Assembly: GCA_007120685.1 (NCBI GenBank)
Contig: SKNG01000430.1
Span: 1 to 6,685, forward strand
Source: Paracoccaceae bacterium
GTDB taxonomy: Bacteria > Pseudomonadota > Alphaproteobacteria > Rhodobacterales > Rhodobacteraceae
DNA: 6,685 bases
Reading direction: 5' to 3'
Part shown: positions 1-6,459 of the stretch, piece by piece
How the letters are laid out: the number at the start of each line of letters is the position of its first letter
How positions within the stretch are numbered: the first letter of the stretch is position 1
The notes under the pieces: generated by a model
Database searches by the model: none
What the model was told of the DNA's origin: nothing
The model's input: only the letters and a program-made list of their open reading frames with translations
Made by a program: the position numbers and the translations under genes

Positions 1-963
1 GGGCTGGAAGAGGCCGAGGCCGCGCGCGGCATGACCCCGGTGGGGGCGGTGATGAACTATCGCGGCTTCATCTTTGCCCGCATGGCGTCGGAGGGGATTT
101 CCTTTGAGGATTTCTTCGGCGACTCGCTGTCCTCGCTCGACAACATGGTCGACCGCGCGCCAGCGCAGCGGTTGGAAGTGGTCGGCGCGCCGCTGCGCTA
201 CATGCACAATTGCAACTGGAAGATGCTGGTCGAAAACCAGACCGACACCTGCCACCCGATGGTTGCGCATGAATCCAGCGCCGGGACGGCGGTGAAGATA
301 TGGGAGGGGATGGAAAAGCCAGAAGGCACCCCCACGCCCCCGGCGATGGAGATCATCGCGCCCTTCATGTCGCCCTATGAATTCTTCGAGAACATGGGCA
401 TCCGCACCTGGCCCAATGGTCACGGCCATACCGGCGTGCATCATTCGATCCATTCGAAGTACTCGGAAATCCCCGGCTACATGGATGCGCTGGTCGCCAC
501 GCATGGTGAGGAAAAGGCGCAGGCCGTTCTGGCCGAGAACCGCCACAACACCGTCTATTTCCCGACGATCATGATCAAGGGGCCCATCCAGCAGTTGCGC
601 AACTTCATCCCGCTGGGGCCAGACCGGACGCTGGTGGAAAGCTGGATCTTCCGGCTGGTGGGGGCGCCGGACGAGTTGCTGGCGCGCACGGCAATGTACA
701 ACCGGATGATCAACGCGCCGACCTCGATGGTGGGCCATGATGATCTGGAGATGTATGAGCGCGCGCAGGAGGGGCTCGCCACGCAGGGCGCCGACTGGGT
801 TAACGTGCAGCGGCTTTATGAAGAGGACGAAGACCTGGAAACGGAGGCAGTGCTGAACGGGACTACCGAGCGGCAGATGCGAAACCAGTTCCATGCCTGG
901 CTGAAATTCATGACGATGACGATGCCGGAACGGGCAGCGAAACAGCGGGAAGCCGCGGAATGA
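1..963 (+). CDS. Rieske non-heme iron ring-hydroxylating dioxygenase, alpha (large) subunit, 5'-truncated by window edge
   Basis: Catalytic subunit of a two-component-type aromatic ring hydroxylating oxygenase. The open frame runs from base 1, so 320 residues are visible; family members are usually about 420-450 residues, so roughly the first 100-130, including the Rieske 2Fe-2S motif, lie outside. The visible part is the C-terminal catalytic (SRPBCC/START-fold) domain. It carries the mononuclear iron facial-triad signature D-x2-H-x4-H: Asp at 244-246, His at 253-255, His at 268-270, in the context ENQTDTCHPMVAH. The third, carboxylate ligand is expected in the HDDLEMYERAQ segment (Asp codons at 739-744), a typical family position. 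The beta subunit follows at 1069, after an unusually hairpin-rich gap. The ATG at 31 is internal, not the start. The substrate class cannot be assigned; the sequence does not obviously read as benzoate or naphthalene dioxygenase. Electron-transfer partners are not in the window. Confidence 0.93.
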   Translation, partial: GLEEAEAARGMTPVGAVMNYRGFIFARMASEGISFEDFFGDSLSSLDNMVDRAPAQRLEVVGAPLRYMHNCNWKMLVENQTDTCHPMVAHESSAGTAVKIWEGMEKPEGTPTPPAMEIIAPFMSPYEFFENMGIRTWPNGHGHTGVHHSIHSKYSEIPGYMDALVATHGEEKAQAVLAENRHNTVYFPTIMIKGPIQQLRNFIPLGPDRTLVESWIFRLVGAPDELLARTAMYNRMINAPTSMVGHDDLEMYERAQEGLATQGADWVNVQRLYEEDEDLETEAVLNGTTERQMRNQFHAWLKFMTMTMPERAAKQREAAE

Positions 964-980
964 CCCGGAAACCTGTGCAC

Positions 981-1028
981 CAAAAGCCTTTCAAAGGCTT
1001 TTGCAAATCCCTTTCTGAAAGGGATTTG
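981..1028. repeat. Two abutting perfect palindromes between dioxygenase alpha and beta genes
   Basis: Unit 1 (981-1003) has 11-nt arms, caaaagccttt and its exact reverse complement, around a single C at 992. Unit 2 (1004-1028) has 12-nt arms, caaatccctttc and its exact reverse complement, around a single T at 1016. The units touch without a spacer and have similar arms (caaa...cc...ttt), so they may be diverged copies of one palindromic element. As RNA each would fold to a stem of about 9-11 bp with a small loop, flanked by A on the 5' side and U on the 3' side. Unit 1, ending ggctttt, resembles a weak bidirectional intrinsic terminator; no long U-run follows either unit. Possible roles are partial termination, transcript processing or stabilisation between the subunit genes, or a dispersed palindromic element with no role here. 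The palindromes are directly visible; the role is inferred. Confidence 0.85.
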
Positions 1029-1056
1029 TGCCCCGCCCTGACCCTGACGCGACGCT

Positions 1057-1062
1057 GGAGGG
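1057..1062 (+). promoter_or_regulatory. Shine-Dalgarno site for dioxygenase beta subunit
   Basis: GGAGGG lies 6 nt before the ATG at 1069. An in-frame TGA at 1045-1047 rules out any earlier start, so the site fixes this start. It lies 28 nt past the second palindrome, so translation of the beta subunit can begin independently of the alpha subunit. Confidence 0.8.
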
Positions 1063-1068
1063 CTGCCC

Positions 1069-1572
1069 ATGTCTGACACGCTTGCCACTACCCGCGCTTC
1101 CGTGACGCGCGAAGACCTGATCGATTTCATCCATGCCGAGGCGCGCATGCTGGACGAAGGCCGCTTCGATGACTGGCTCAAACTCTGGGCGCCCGACGGC
1201 ATGTACTGGATGCCGCTGGAGTGGAATCAGCAGGACCCGATTCACGAGACCTCGCTGCTTTATGAAGATCAGTTCATGCTGCGCCTGCGGGTGGAGCGGT
1301 TGAACGGCGCCCGCACCTTCAGCCAGAAGCCGAAAAGCCGCTGCCTGCATGTCCTGAACCGCCCGGACGTGGACCTGATCGACAACGACGCCGGGAGATA
1401 CAGGGTGGTCACCCGCATGACCTATGTCGAAACCCGGCTGGACGAGCAGTTCCTGCTGGCCGTTACCGCCACGCATGATCTGGTCTGGCAGGATGGGCTG
1501 AAGATCGCGCTCAAGCGCGTCGATATCCTGAATTGCGACGCCGCCTTCGGCAATATCCAGCTTCTGCCCTGA
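1069..1572 (+). CDS. Aromatic ring-hydroxylating dioxygenase beta (small) subunit
   Basis: Small subunit of the Rieske oxygenase, a structural partner of the alpha subunit in an alpha3beta3-type complex (family knowledge). At 167 residues it has the usual family length (about 155-190). Family features run in order: an N-terminal helix segment with DFIHAEARMLDEGRFDDWL (about residues 18-37), then the APDGMYWMPL strand, the DQFMLRLRVERL segment, SQKPKSRCLHVLNRPDV in the middle, and a C-terminal strand ending near LKRVDILNCDA. This is the SnoaL-like cone-shaped fold and has no metal or catalytic residues of its own. The start is the first ATG after an in-frame TGA and has a strong GGAGGG site. 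The stop is separated from the CoA-ligase ATG by only 2 nt, which ties the oxygenase to the CoA-dependent genes downstream in one transcript. The family assignment is secure; the substrate is unknown. Confidence 0.93.
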   Translation: MSDTLATTRASVTREDLIDFIHAEARMLDEGRFDDWLKLWAPDGMYWMPLEWNQQDPIHETSLLYEDQFMLRLRVERLNGARTFSQKPKSRCLHVLNRPDVDLIDNDAGRYRVVTRMTYVETRLDEQFLLAVTATHDLVWQDGLKIALKRVDILNCDAAFGNIQLLP

Positions 1573-1574
1573 TC

Positions 1575-3176
1575 ATGCCCGCCATCACTGCCTCCACCGT
1601 CCATGGTGCCTTTGCCGACGCCGCTACGCGCTGGCCGGATCGGCCGTTCCTGAATGTCCTGAGGGAGACCGCCGCTGTCTATGGTATTTTGGCGGGCGAG
1701 ATCACCTATGCGCAAGCGGCGAACGAGGTAGAGCGCCTGCGCGCTGCCCTGGCGCGGGCCGGCATGCAGCCTGGCCACCGGCTGATGCTCCTGATGGAAA
1801 ACCGTCCCGCCTTCTTCCTGTGGTGGCTGGCGGCGAATGCGCTGGGTGCTTCGGTTGTGCCGGTCAACCCGGACCTGCGGGCGGCGGAACTGGAATACAT
1901 GGTGGGCCATGTCACCCCCGCTCTGGCCGTGGCCATCCCGTCGCGCATCGCCGATCTGCAGGCCGCCGCCCAGGCCGCCGGTATCACCATGCCCGTCGCC
2001 GCCCCCGATGCCCCCCTGCCCGCCATCACCACCCCGCCGGTGTTTCAGGGTGACGAGGCCGCGGTCCTCTATACCTCCGGCAGCACCGGCCGCCCAAAGG
2101 GCTGCGTGCTGGGCAACGACTATTTCCTCACCGCCGGCAACTGGTATGCCGGCGTCGGCGGCCTCTGTGCCTTGCAGGACGGCGACCGGATGATCACACC
2201 GCTGCCGATCTTCCATATGAACGCCATGGCCTGTTCCTTCATGGCAATGATTGCCGTCGGCGGCCGTCTGACCGCGCTGGACCGTTTCCATCCCCGGACC
2301 TGGTGGCAATCGGTGCGCGAATCCGGCGCCACCTGCCTGCACTACCTGGGCGTCATGCCCTCGATGCTGATGGGCTTGCCGGAAAGCCCCGACGACTGCG
2401 CCCACAAGGCCCGCTTCGGCTTCGGCGCCGGGATTGACCCGAAGCTGCACGAGGCCTTCGAGGCCCGCTTCGGTATCCCCCTGGTCGAGGCCTGGGCAAT
2501 GACCGAGACCGGCAACGGCGCCGTCATCGCCGCCAGCCACCCGCCCCGACGCGTCGGCGAAAGTTGCCTCGGCCGCCCCGGCCCGGCGATGGAACTGCGC
2601 ATCATCGGTGACGACGGTGCCGATGCCCCCCCCGGCCAGCCCGGCGAACTCCTGGTCCGTGCCGCGGGGCCAGACCCGCGCAAGGGTTTTTTTCGCGAAT
2701 ACTACAAGGATCCGCAGGCCACCGCCGAAGCTTGGGCGGGCGGCTGGTTCCACACTGGCGACCTGGTACGACAGGAACCCTCGGGCGAGGTCTTCTTTGT
2801 CGATCGGAAGAAGAACGTCATCCGCCGCTCGGGCGAGAATATCGCAGCGGTCGAGGTCGAATCGGTCCTCATGCGCCACCCCGCCGTCAACGCCGCCGCC
2901 GTCGCTGCCGTCCCTGATGCCATCCGTGGCGACGAGGTCTTTGCCTGCCTGATCACGGACAACCCCAGTCCCGCGCTGGCCGAGGAAATTGCCCGCTGGG
3001 CGCTGACCCAGATGGCCTATTACAAGGTGCCGGGCCATATCGCCTTCGTCGATGCGCTGCCCCTGACCGCCACCAACAAGCTGCAGCGCGCCGAACTGAA
3101 AACCCTCGCCGCCCGGCTGCTGGACGACCCCGCCACTGTCAACACCACGCATCTGAAACGCCGGCAGGTGGCCTAG
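1575..3176 (+). CDS. AMP-forming acyl-CoA synthetase/CoA ligase (ANL superfamily, CaiC-like)
   Basis: Adenylates a carboxylic acid with ATP and transfers it to CoA; cytosolic. With the ATG at 1575 it has 533 residues, normal for the family. Core motifs are present: P-loop-like YTSGSTGRPKG (residues 166-176), the A5 motif AMTETG (Glu311), A7 HTGD (393-396, the ATP-ribose Asp being Asp396), the hinge DRKKN (410-414) followed by RRSGENIAAVEVE, and the catalytic C-terminal lysine in TATNKLQR (Lys502). The GCVLGN and SGENI blocks are most like crotonobetaine/carnitine-CoA ligases, but the substrate cannot be read from this. A longer frame begins at a TTG at 1533 inside the beta gene; the ATG at 1575 is preferred because it sits 2 nt after the preceding stop and the homologous N-terminus starts there. 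No clear Shine-Dalgarno site precedes it, so translational coupling is likely. Its presence shows that the oxygenase pathway runs through CoA thioesters. Confidence 0.93.
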   Translation: MPAITASTVHGAFADAATRWPDRPFLNVLRETAAVYGILAGEITYAQAANEVERLRAALARAGMQPGHRLMLLMENRPAFFLWWLAANALGASVVPVNPDLRAAELEYMVGHVTPALAVAIPSRIADLQAAAQAAGITMPVAAPDAPLPAITTPPVFQGDEAAVLYTSGSTGRPKGCVLGNDYFLTAGNWYAGVGGLCALQDGDRMITPLPIFHMNAMACSFMAMIAVGGRLTALDRFHPRTWWQSVRESGATCLHYLGVMPSMLMGLPESPDDCAHKARFGFGAGIDPKLHEAFEARFGIPLVEAWAMTETGNGAVIAASHPPRRVGESCLGRPGPAMELRIIGDDGADAPPGQPGELLVRAAGPDPRKGFFREYYKDPQATAEAWAGGWFHTGDLVRQEPSGEVFFVDRKKNVIRRSGENIAAVEVESVLMRHPAVNAAAVAAVPDAIRGDEVFACLITDNPSPALAEEIARWALTQMAYYKVPGHIAFVDALPLTATNKLQRAELKTLAARLLDDPATVNTTHLKRRQVA

Positions 3177-3177
3177 G

Positions 3178-4344
3178 ATGGCGCGGCAGGGCTATGACGG
3201 CGTCGTGCTCGCCGCCCCCTTCACCGAGCCATACACCCGCTTTTCCAACGAGACCGCGCATTGGTGGATCGCCCGCGCCCTGCGTGGCAGCCTTCGCGCC
3301 GCCGGCCTGACCCCGCGCGACATCGACGGCTTCGCGGTGGCCAGCTTCACGCTTTTCCCCGATACCCCGGTCGCGCTGACCCAGCATCTGGGCCTCTCGC
3401 CCCGCTGGCTGGACAGCGTGCCGATGGGCGGTGCCTCGGGCATCGTGGCGCTGCGCCGGGCGGCACGCGCCGTGCAGGCGGGCGATGCAGAAATTGTCGC
3501 CTGTGTCGCGGGCGACACCAACCCCATCGACGGATTTCGCAAGCTCCTTTCGGCCTTCTCGCGCTTCTCGCTCGATGCCAGCTACCCCTATGGCTACGGC
3601 GGCCCCAATGCCAGCTTCGCCCTGCTGATGGACCGTTACATGACCGAATACGGCGCCAGCCGCGCCGATTTCGGCCATATCGCCATCGCCCAGCGCGACA
3701 ATGCCCTGCGAAACCCCCATGCCCTGATGAAGAAACCCCTGTCGCTGGACGACTACCTGACCGCCCGCCCCATCGCCGAACCCATCGCCCTATACGACTG
3801 CGTCATGCCCTGCGCCGGGGCCGAGGCCTTTCTGGTGATGTCCGAAGACCGCGCCCGCGCCCTGAACCTGCCCTTCGCCCGCATCAGCGGCACCATCGAG
3901 CGCCACAACGCCTTTGCCGACGACCCCATCCAGCTGCGCGGCGGCTGGGCGGTCGATGTCGATGAACTCTGGCAGATGGCCGGCATGGGCCCGCCGGACA
4001 TGGACCTCGTGCAGACCTATGACGACTACCCGGTGATCTCTGCCCTGCAATTCGAGGATCTGGGCTTCTGCCCGAAGGGCGAGGGCGCCGCCTTTCTCGC
4101 CGCGCGCGACCTCACCATCACCGGCGACCTGCCGCATAACACCTCTGGCGGGCAACTTTCGGCCGGTCAGGCCGGCGCCGCCGGCGGCTTCATCGGCCTG
4201 ACCGAGGCCATCCGCCAGGTCACCCGCACCGCCGGCCCCACGCAGGTCGCCGATGCCGCCCGCGCGCTTGTCTCCGGCTTCGGCATGATCAATTTCGACC
4301 GCGGCCTCTGCTCGGCTGCCTGCGTACTGGAAGCGCCTTCATGA
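3178..4344 (+). CDS. Thiolase-fold protein (SCP-x/Ltp-type acyl-CoA lyase-like) lacking canonical Cys and His
   Basis: 388 residues, the usual length of SCP2/Ltp-type thiolase-superfamily proteins. The fold is recognisable from PMGGASGIVALRRA (residues 82-95) and from NTSGGQLSAGQAGAAGG (321-337). The nucleophilic Cys expected before A-S-G is Gly85. The His of the usual GHP motif is Gln331. The C-terminal CxG-type Cys is absent from the matching stretch (VSGFGMINF, around Ser366). Instead there is TYDDY (280-284) before LQFEDLGFCPKGEG, a block I associate with Ltp2-like steroid side-chain aldolases, where tyrosines take part in retro-aldol cleavage and a DUF35 partner is required. A DUF35 gene follows, which supports complex formation. 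Retro-aldol cleavage of a beta-hydroxyacyl-CoA is therefore at least as likely as thiolysis. The ATG follows the ligase stop by 1 nt, with AGGTGG at 3166-3171 as ribosome site. Superfamily is certain; the reaction is inferred. Confidence 0.9.
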   Translation: MARQGYDGVVLAAPFTEPYTRFSNETAHWWIARALRGSLRAAGLTPRDIDGFAVASFTLFPDTPVALTQHLGLSPRWLDSVPMGGASGIVALRRAARAVQAGDAEIVACVAGDTNPIDGFRKLLSAFSRFSLDASYPYGYGGPNASFALLMDRYMTEYGASRADFGHIAIAQRDNALRNPHALMKKPLSLDDYLTARPIAEPIALYDCVMPCAGAEAFLVMSEDRARALNLPFARISGTIERHNAFADDPIQLRGGWAVDVDELWQMAGMGPPDMDLVQTYDDYPVISALQFEDLGFCPKGEGAAFLAARDLTITGDLPHNTSGGQLSAGQAGAAGGFIGLTEAIRQVTRTAGPTQVADAARALVSGFGMINFDRGLCSAACVLEAPS

Positions 4345-4441
4345 CCCCCTCCCCTCATCTTGCCGAAAATACGCCGGGGGGAGTCCGCGCAGCGGACGGG
4401 GGGCAGCGCCCCCCTCCCCGTAACCCACAGGCGCAGAGGCC
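4345..4441. repeat. GC-rich hairpin intergenic element between thiolase-fold gene and its DUF35 partner
   Basis: A 97-nt gap in an otherwise packed operon. It holds two adjacent stems. The first has arms gtccgc (4383-4388) and gcggac (4392-4397) with a 3-nt loop. The second has arms ggggggc (4398-4404) and gcccccc (4408-4414) with loop AGC. A third possible pairing, ctcccc (4349-4354) with ggggag (4378-4383), would flank the AT-richer segment ttgccgaaaatacgcc. No T-run follows, so it is a poor intrinsic terminator. From memory, similar tgccgaaaatac...gggggcagcgcccccc blocks recur between genes in Rhodobacteraceae, so this may be a dispersed element; this is unverified. An in-frame TAA at 4421-4423 lies between the hairpins and the next start, and only weak purine-rich stretches (AGAGG at 4435-4439) precede that ATG. 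Confidence 0.6.
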
Positions 4442-5686
4442 ATGACCCAGCCCCTCGCCCCCCCGCCAAAGAAAAACCCGGCCCGCCGCACGCCCGTCCC
4501 CACGCTGCCCCCGGCCATACGCTCCCGCGCCGCACTTGGCCTGGCGCTCGCCGCCGCACAGGGCCGTTTCCAGCTGCAGACCTGCACCGACTGCGGCGCC
4601 GTCCAGTACCCCCCGCGCGACGCCTGCCACCGCTGCCTGTCCACGGCGCTGGTATGGCAGGACCAGCCCCGCGGCGCGCAGCTTCTCGCCGAAACGACCA
4701 TCCACGCCAGCCCCGATCCCTATTTCCGCGAACGCCTGCCCTGGCGCGCCGGCACCGTGCAGCTTGACGCGGGCCCCGTGGCGCTGGCCCATATCCACGG
4801 CGATGTGGCGCGCGGCGCCCGCACCCGCACGGCGCTGATGCTCGACCGCGCCGGCCAGGGCGTGCTGGTCGCGCTGCCCGAACAGGAGACCCCGCATATG
4901 CAGGACGACCCCGCACTGCGCGCCATGGGCACCCACCCGAGCCACCGCCGCATCCTGATCACCGATGCCCGCGCGCCAGAGGCCCCGGCGCTGACCCGCG
5001 CCCTGCTCGATGCCGGCGCCGCCCATGTCTTCCTCGGCCTCGCGGAACGCTGGCGCCCCTTCCCGGCCCAACCAACGCTGGAGGCCATGAAAAACGTCAC
5101 CCTCCACCCCCTCGATGTCACCGACGCCGACTCGGTCATCGATCTGGCCGGATCCATCGGCGGCAAGGTGGATATCCTGATCAACAACGCCCGCCATATC
5201 CGCCCCGGCGGTGTCATCACCGGCACAATCCATGACGCCAGCGACGCGCTGCAAAAAGGTGCGCTGGGCCTGATGCGGCTCGCGCATGCCTTCGGCCCGG
5301 CGCTGAGTGCGCGCGGCGCCGACGGGGTGAACAGCGCTGCCGCTTGGGTCACCGTGCTGCCCGCCCAGTCGCTCGCCCATGACCCGGGTTTCGCCGCCAG
5401 CACCGCCGCCGGTGCCGCCACCCGCGCCCTGTCGCTGTCGCTGCGGGCAGAGCTTCGCGCGGGCGGCATCCGCGTGCTGCATGTCCATGCCGGCCCCATC
5501 GATGACGACTGGCACCAACCCCTGCCACCCCCGAAACTGGCGCCAAACGCCCTGGCCCGCGCCATCGTGCAGGGGCTGGAACAGGGGCTGGAAGAAGTCC
5601 ACGCCGGCGACGTCGCCCGTGATATCGCCGAGCGTTTCGCCCAGAACCCCGCGCTTCTGGCGCGCGAGATGGAGGGCGGCGCATGA
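4442..5686 (+). CDS. DUF35 zinc-ribbon/OB-fold domain fused to a degenerate short-chain dehydrogenase domain
   Basis: A 414-residue two-domain protein. Residues about 25-155 form a DUF35-type acyl-CoA-associated domain: N-terminal helix, then a zinc ribbon with Cys48, Cys51, Cys62 and Cys65 (C-x2-C-x10-C-x2-C), then an OB-fold stretch with ALAHIHGDV and GVLVALP. DUF35 proteins typically bind thiolase-fold partners, and one is encoded just upstream. Residues about 168-405 read as a classical SDR fold, including LDVTD, KVDILINNA and the final LRAEL...GGIRVLHVHAGPI, but every key motif is lost. The TGxxxGxG loop is TDARAPEA (174-181) with no glycine. NNAG is NNAR (248-251). In the catalytic helix, Ser320 replaces Tyr and Gly324 replaces Lys. 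It is therefore probably a non-catalytic SDR serving as scaffold or heteromer subunit. The start follows an in-frame TAA at 4421. The end overlaps the next gene by ATGA. A 12-nt tandem duplication at 5570-5593 encodes QGLEQGLE. Confidence 0.88.
   Translation: MTQPLAPPPKKNPARRTPVPTLPPAIRSRAALGLALAAAQGRFQLQTCTDCGAVQYPPRDACHRCLSTALVWQDQPRGAQLLAETTIHASPDPYFRERLPWRAGTVQLDAGPVALAHIHGDVARGARTRTALMLDRAGQGVLVALPEQETPHMQDDPALRAMGTHPSHRRILITDARAPEAPALTRALLDAGAAHVFLGLAERWRPFPAQPTLEAMKNVTLHPLDVTDADSVIDLAGSIGGKVDILINNARHIRPGGVITGTIHDASDALQKGALGLMRLAHAFGPALSARGADGVNSAAAWVTVLPAQSLAHDPGFAASTAAGAATRALSLSLRAELRAGGIRVLHVHAGPIDDDWHQPLPPPKLAPNALARAIVQGLEQGLEEVHAGDVARDIAERFAQNPALLAREMEGGA
5671..5676 (+). promoter_or_regulatory. 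Shine-Dalgarno site for cyclase-family hydrolase
   Basis: GGAGGG lies 6 nt before the ATG at 5683, inside the 3' end of the DUF35-SDR fusion gene. It supports the ATG of the ATGA overlap as the true start and points to translational coupling. Confidence 0.75.
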
Positions 5687-6459
5687 CCCCGCTGGCCACC
5701 CTCACCGAAGCCCTGGCCTCGGGCCGCGTTCGGGTCATCGACCTGACCCATACGCTGGACCCGGATTTCCCGGTCATCGTCCTGCCGGCCGAATTCGGCC
5801 AATGCGCCCGCTTCCGCATGGACGAGGTCTCGGCCTATGACCACCGCGGCCCGGCCTGGAAATGGCACAACCTGTCGATGTCCGAACACACCGGCACCCA
5901 TTTCGACGCCCCCATCCACTGGGTCACCGGCCGCGATGTGGCCAAGGGCAGCACGGATGCCATCGACCCCGCCGCCTTCGTCGGCCCGGTCTGCGTGATC
6001 GACTGTGCGCAAGGCGCCGCGGAAAACGAGGATTTCATCCTGGAGCCCGCCCATATCGCGGCCTGGGAGGCCGAACACGGCCCGATCCCCCCTGGCGCCT
6101 GGGTGCTGATGCGCACCGACTGGTCGCACCGCCATGGCGCGGCCTATCTGAATCTGAAGGACGACGGCGCCCATTCCCCCGGCCCCTCGCCCGCCGCCAT
6201 CCGCGCGCTCTTGGCGCGCGGCATCACCGGCTTTGGCACCGAATGCGTGGGCACCGATGCCGGGCAGGCCGCGCATTTCGACCCGCCCTATCCGGCCCAT
6301 GCGCTGCTGCACGGCGCCGGAAAATACGGGCTGCAATGCCTGCGCAATCTGGACCAGTTGCCGCCCAGGGGCGCGGTGCTGATCTGCCCGCCCTTGAAGA
6401 TCAAGGGCGGCACCGGCTCGCCCCTGCGCGTGCTGGCACTGGTGGAGGAAACCCCATGA
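5683..6459 (+). CDS. Cyclase-family metal-dependent hydrolase (kynurenine formamidase/isatin hydrolase-like)
   Basis: 258 residues, the usual family length. The family opens with a VIDLTHTLDPDFPV strand (about residues 13-26), and the metal signature H-x-G-T-H-x-D-x-P-x-H is complete: His69, Gly71, Thr72, His73, Asp75, Pro77, His79. A second ligand region is PAHALLHGAGKYGLQCLRNLDQLP. His206 is in the expected place, but position 218, twelve residues on, is Gln where kynurenine formamidases have a metal-binding Glu. Known members hydrolyse formamides, cyclic amides such as isatin, or dienelactones; all are C-N or C-O bond hydrolyses, often ring openings. In this operon a ring-opening or product-hydrolysing role is plausible, with the substrate unknown. 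No signal peptide is evident, so it is likely cytosolic. It overlaps both the upstream and downstream genes by ATGA, indicating tight co-translation. Family call is firm; exact reaction is open. Confidence 0.92.
   Translation: MTPLATLTEALASGRVRVIDLTHTLDPDFPVIVLPAEFGQCARFRMDEVSAYDHRGPAWKWHNLSMSEHTGTHFDAPIHWVTGRDVAKGSTDAIDPAAFVGPVCVIDCAQGAAENEDFILEPAHIAAWEAEHGPIPPGAWVLMRTDWSHRHGAAYLNLKDDGAHSPGPSPAAIRALLARGITGFGTECVGTDAGQAAHFDPPYPAHALLHGAGKYGLQCLRNLDQLPPRGAVLICPPLKIKGGTGSPLRVLALVEETP
6444..6449 (+). promoter_or_regulatory. Shine-Dalgarno site for terminal SDR gene
   Basis: GGAGGA lies 6 nt before the ATG at 6456, within the last codons of the hydrolase gene, and supports that start in the ATGA overlap at 6456-6459. 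Confidence 0.75.

Noticed and set aside
1533..1574. Upstream extension of the CoA ligase to a TTG start
   Set aside because: It would overlap the beta subunit gene by 40 nt and add an Arg-rich leader not typical of the family; the ATG at 1575 fits better.
2687..2693. Run of seven T in a GC-rich coding region, a possible slippage site
   Set aside because: The frame reads through as KGFFREYYKDPQAT, matching the conserved ANL-family block, and no alternative frame product makes sense.
1422..3152. 576-codon open frame on the minus strand
   Set aside because: It is antisense to the CoA ligase, which has full family motifs. Its predicted product is Gly/Asp/Gln-rich with no recognisable domain, as expected from the complement of a C-ending, GC-rich gene.
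4383..4414. Intrinsic terminator ending the transcript after the thiolase-fold gene
   Set aside because: The stems are strong but no T-run follows, and the downstream genes belong functionally with the upstream ones, so full termination is unlikely.
5570..5593. Tandem 12-nt duplication caggggctggaa x2
   Set aside because: It adds only QGLE to an alpha-helical segment of the fusion protein; a small in-frame duplication without further significance.
5787..5800. 14-bp perfect palindrome ggccgaattcggcc
   Set aside because: It lies inside the hydrolase coding sequence and is explained by codons for Ala-Glu-Phe-Gly; a short GC-rich palindrome is expected by chance here.
4720..6336. 538-codon minus-strand frame, plus a 415-codon one at 4355-5602
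   Set aside because: Both lie opposite the DUF35-SDR fusion and the hydrolase and are low-complexity Arg/Ala/Gly/Ser-rich products of GC-skewed codon positions; no start signals or domains support them.
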